Assembly (NCBI RefSeq): GCF_023635005.1
Contig: NZ_JAMLJM010000007.1
Span: 85,698 to 149,697 of the forward strand
Length of the DNA: 64,000 nt
Direction of reading: 5' to 3'
From: Flavobacterium luminosum
Lineage (GTDB): Bacteria; Bacteroidota; Bacteroidia; Flavobacteriales; Flavobacteriaceae
Under the pieces are notes generated by a model that worked only from the letters and a program-made list of their open reading frames with translations, was not told the origin of the DNA and did not search any database. A program made the position numbers and the translations under genes. Of this stretch, positions 62,088 through 64,000 are shown one piece after another (the stretch's first letter is position 1; each line of letters starts with the position of its first letter).

Positions 62088-63251
62088 TTATTCCACATAC
62101 AATACCAATCCTTTTAAATAATGCCCTTCTGGATGGTAAATGTTTGTTGGATGATCAGGACCCTGCGTCAATTTATGCAAAACTCTAATGTTTCTTCCTG
62201 TTTCTATTGCGGCGGCAGCAACAGTATTGTAAAACAACACATCATCAATAACCTGAGAACAAGAAAAAGTAAATAAAATTCCTTTAGGAGCCAAAGCTTT
62301 CAAACCTGCAATATTTAAGCGCTTGTAAGCTTGGGTCGCGGTATGTTTACTTTTAATGCTTTTAGCAAAAGCAGGAGGATCCAGTACAATTACATCATAG
62401 ATTTGATGATTTTCTTTCATAAAGTTAAACACATCATCAGCAATTGCTTTATGATTGGCATTTGGAAAATTTAAATCCATGTTTTTGGCCGCTAAATCTA
62501 CTGCCTTTTGGGAAATATCTACGGAAGTGACTAACTCCGCGCCTGCACTCATCGCATAAATTGAAAATCCACCCGTGTAACAAAACGTATTTAATACTTT
62601 TTTGCCTTTGGAAAATTCGCCTAGTAATTTTCGGTTTTCGCGTTGGTCTAAGAAGAAACCTGTTTTTTGTCCTTCTACCCAATTCACCGCAAAAAGGATG
62701 TTGTTTTCTTTAGCTACTGTTTCTTCTTTACTTCCAAACAAAAAGTAATCCGTACCAGTATTGGGTAAAGTTCCGGAACTTTTACAATAAATAGTTTCAC
62801 AAAAATCAGGAAAATTGTCCTGAATGGCTTTTGCAATGTGTTCTATTTGATAGAAAATCCCAGAAGAATGAGCTTGAAGTACCCAATTTTTATCGTAATA
62901 ATCGATGATTAAACCTGGAATCCCATCTCCCTCACCGTGTATGACACGGAAGGCATTGGTCACTTCTAAATTCAATAATTTCAAACGTAATTCCCAAGCC
63001 GATTGTAGTTTTTCCTTCCAGAAGTTTTCAGAAAAAGTCTCTGTGCCAAAGGTTAACAAACGAACTACAATACTTCCTTTATCGCTAAAATATCCCGTTC
63101 CTAAATGACTGTTTTTAGAATCGACTACCTCTACCATTTCGCCATCGCTTATTTCGCGACTCAAGCCATAGACCGCACCACTGAAAATCCAAGGATGACG
63201 ACGTTGGATAGATTTTTCTTTACCTGGTTTTAAAATTACTTTTGCTCTCAT
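62088..63251 (-). CDS. rRNA methyltransferase RlmI-like (class I SAM, PUA domain)
   Basis: A 387-residue protein: an N-terminal PUA domain (KVILKPGKEKSIQRRHPWIFSGAVYG) and a C-terminal Rossmann-like methyltransferase with motif I FCYTGGFSIYAMSAGAELVTSVDIS, motif IV VIVLDPPAFAKS, and the GQKTGFFLDQRENR region that precedes it. The GF-sequence FSCSQVIDDVLF provides a catalytic Cys. RlmI methylates C1962 of 23S rRNA in E. coli. Cytoplasmic. A REP-like palindrome lies upstream. Confidence 0.93.
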   Translation of the reverse strand: MRAKVILKPGKEKSIQRRHPWIFSGAVYGLSREISDGEMVEVVDSKNSHLGTGYFSDKGSIVVRLLTFGTETFSENFWKEKLQSAWELRLKLLNLEVTNAFRVIHGEGDGIPGLIIDYYDKNWVLQAHSSGIFYQIEHIAKAIQDNFPDFCETIYCKSSGTLPNTGTDYFLFGSKEETVAKENNILFAVNWVEGQKTGFFLDQRENRKLLGEFSKGKKVLNTFCYTGGFSIYAMSAGAELVTSVDISQKAVDLAAKNMDLNFPNANHKAIADDVFNFMKENHQIYDVIVLDPPAFAKSIKSKHTATQAYKRLNIAGLKALAPKGILFTFSCSQVIDDVLFYNTVAAAAIETGRNIRVLHKLTQGPDHPTNIYHPEGHYLKGLVLYVE

Positions 63252-63261
63252 ATGTATCGTA

Positions 63262-63296
63262 AAGACCTGACAGATTTCAGAAACCTGTCAGGTCTT
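63262..63296. repeat. REP-like palindrome AAGACCTGACAG...CTGTCAGGTCTT
   Basis: Perfect 12-base inverted arms (63262-63273 and 63285-63296) around an 11-base loop. From memory, the same kind of AGACCTGACAGGTTT palindrome is widespread in intergenic regions of Flavobacterium, so this looks like a dispersed family rather than a gene-specific site. It is 11 bases before the methyltransferase ATG and after the CoA-transferase stop. No long T-run follows on either strand. Confidence 0.7.
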
Positions 63297-63318
63297 AATA
63301 TTTTAATTTCGTTTATGC

Positions 63319-63978
63319 CTAATTAATATTCATTTCCGGAATATCTCCTTCGATGATTAACTCGGCTTCTGTGGCGTTGATGATATCTTCAACCGAAACA
63401 CCCGGTGCGCGTTCTAACAATTTGAAACCTTTAGGTGTGATTTCTAATACCGCCAATTCGGTTACTACTTTTTTCACACAGCCTACTCCTGTTAATGGAA
63501 GCGTGCATCTTTTTAAGATTTTCGACTCTCCGGCTTTGTTCACATGCATCATCGCTACGATAATATTCTCTGCCGAAGCAACTAAATCCATCGCGCCTCC
63601 CATTCCTTTTACCATTTTACCCGGAATTTTCCAATTGGCAATATCGCCGTTTTCGGCTACTTCCATCGCTCCTAAAATAGTTAGATCTACTTTTTGGGCA
63701 CGAATCATTCCGAAACTAAACGCCGAATCAAAGAAACTGGCTCCCGGTAAAGTCGTGATGGTTTGTTTTCCTGCATTGATAATGTCAGCATCTTCCTCTC
63801 CTTCAAAAGGGAAAGGTCCCATGCCTAATACTCCATTCTCCGATTGAAATTCAACCGATATGTCTTCTCGCACATAATTTGCCACTAACGTGGGAATCCC
63901 GATACCTAAGTTGACATAGTATCCGTCTTTCACTTCCTGTGCAATACGTTTTGCAATTTGATTTTTATCTAGTGCCAT
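63319..63978 (-). CDS. 3-oxoacid CoA-transferase, subunit B
   Basis: A 219-residue beta chain of a succinyl-CoA:3-ketoacid (acetoacetate) CoA-transferase. It contains the catalytic Glu in VEFQSENGVLGMGPFP and the family blocks GYYVNLGIGIPTLVANYV, KMVKGMGGAMDLV and TLPLTGVGCVKKVVTELAVL. Length is normal. The alpha-subunit gene would be expected immediately upstream, beyond the window edge at 63979-64000, where no start is visible. Role: ketone-body and acetoacetate use. Confidence 0.93.
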   Translation of the reverse strand: MALDKNQIAKRIAQEVKDGYYVNLGIGIPTLVANYVREDISVEFQSENGVLGMGPFPFEGEEDADIINAGKQTITTLPGASFFDSAFSFGMIRAQKVDLTILGAMEVAENGDIANWKIPGKMVKGMGGAMDLVASAENIIVAMMHVNKAGESKILKRCTLPLTGVGCVKKVVTELAVLEITPKGFKLLERAPGVSVEDIINATEAELIIEGDIPEMNIN

Positions 63979-64000
63979 AATTTATTACTTGATTTGAAAA

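Noticed and set aside
63353..63847. 164-codon open frame on the plus strand
   Set aside because: It is fully antisense to the CoA-transferase subunit B gene, whose protein is clearly conserved; the open frame is a by-product of its codon use.

Overview
The window is typical chromosome of a member of the Flavobacteriaceae, most likely Flavobacterium or a close relative. The evidence is AT-rich DNA, promoters of the Bacteroidota type (TAnnTTTG -7 boxes, in the best cases with a TTTG or TTG element 18-21 bases upstream), a secreted peptidase with a type IX secretion C-terminal sorting domain, a class I fumarase, a UDP-galactose-epimerase-like threonine dehydrogenase, and HemJ rather than HemG/HemY. 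No prophage, insertion sequence, CRISPR array or rRNA operon is visible.

Layout. 1-3 kb: a truncated TPR protein gene and serS. 3-9 kb: a heavy-metal RND efflux locus made of a small exported protein, a CusA/CzcA pump fused to a TolC-like outer membrane factor, and a lipoprotein adaptor, preceded by Fur-like dyads. 9-11 kb: a DtxR/MntR-type regulator and a ZIP transporter behind a candidate operator. 11-14.4 kb: feoA-feoB plus a 39-residue FeoB-associated protein, and a SCO copper chaperone. 14.6-25.5 kb: peptidases (M13, M28, M1, RseP), an EamA exporter, an SDR protein and a short SSB with an unusual upstream motif array. 25.6-26 kb: two identical tRNA-Asn genes followed by a dead GIY-YIG nuclease gene. 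26-30.3 kb: an aldehyde dehydrogenase, a nucleoside-gate membrane protein, a PolB-like exonuclease and Ogt.

30.3-40.2 kb is a heme region. hemA-hemC-hemD-hemE-(99-residue ORF)-hemF-(four-helix-bundle cassette)-hemB-cytochrome c run leftward to a UUCG-loop terminator. An AraC regulator, hemH and hemJ run the other way. This covers every step from glutamyl-tRNA to protoheme except hemL. 40-51 kb holds an NtrY-like kinase, a crotonase, lipid genes (acyl-ACP desaturase, PlsC), a bacilliredoxin, metG, an LD-carboxypeptidase and YraN. 51-64 kb holds mfd, threonine dehydrogenase, an LRR protein, fumarase, a SpecificRecomb-family membrane protein, an RlmI-like methyltransferase and a CoA-transferase beta subunit.

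Metal and heme supply is the main theme: Fe(II) uptake (Feo), divalent metal transport (ZIP with DtxR), metal efflux (RND), heme synthesis, and hemoproteins or copper chaperones that use the products. The least conventional parts are (a) the four-helix-bundle gene bounded by imperfect inverted repeats inside the heme operon, (b) the 10-bp-phased CAAACGA array and downstream dyad in front of a tail-less SSB, (c) the pump-TolC fusion with a signal-peptide-like linker, (d) the long imperfect hairpin after the efflux operon, and (e) the GIY-YIG pseudogene beside the tRNAs. Several longest-ORF starts are wrong because the -7 box lies on or inside the supposed start; corrected starts are given.
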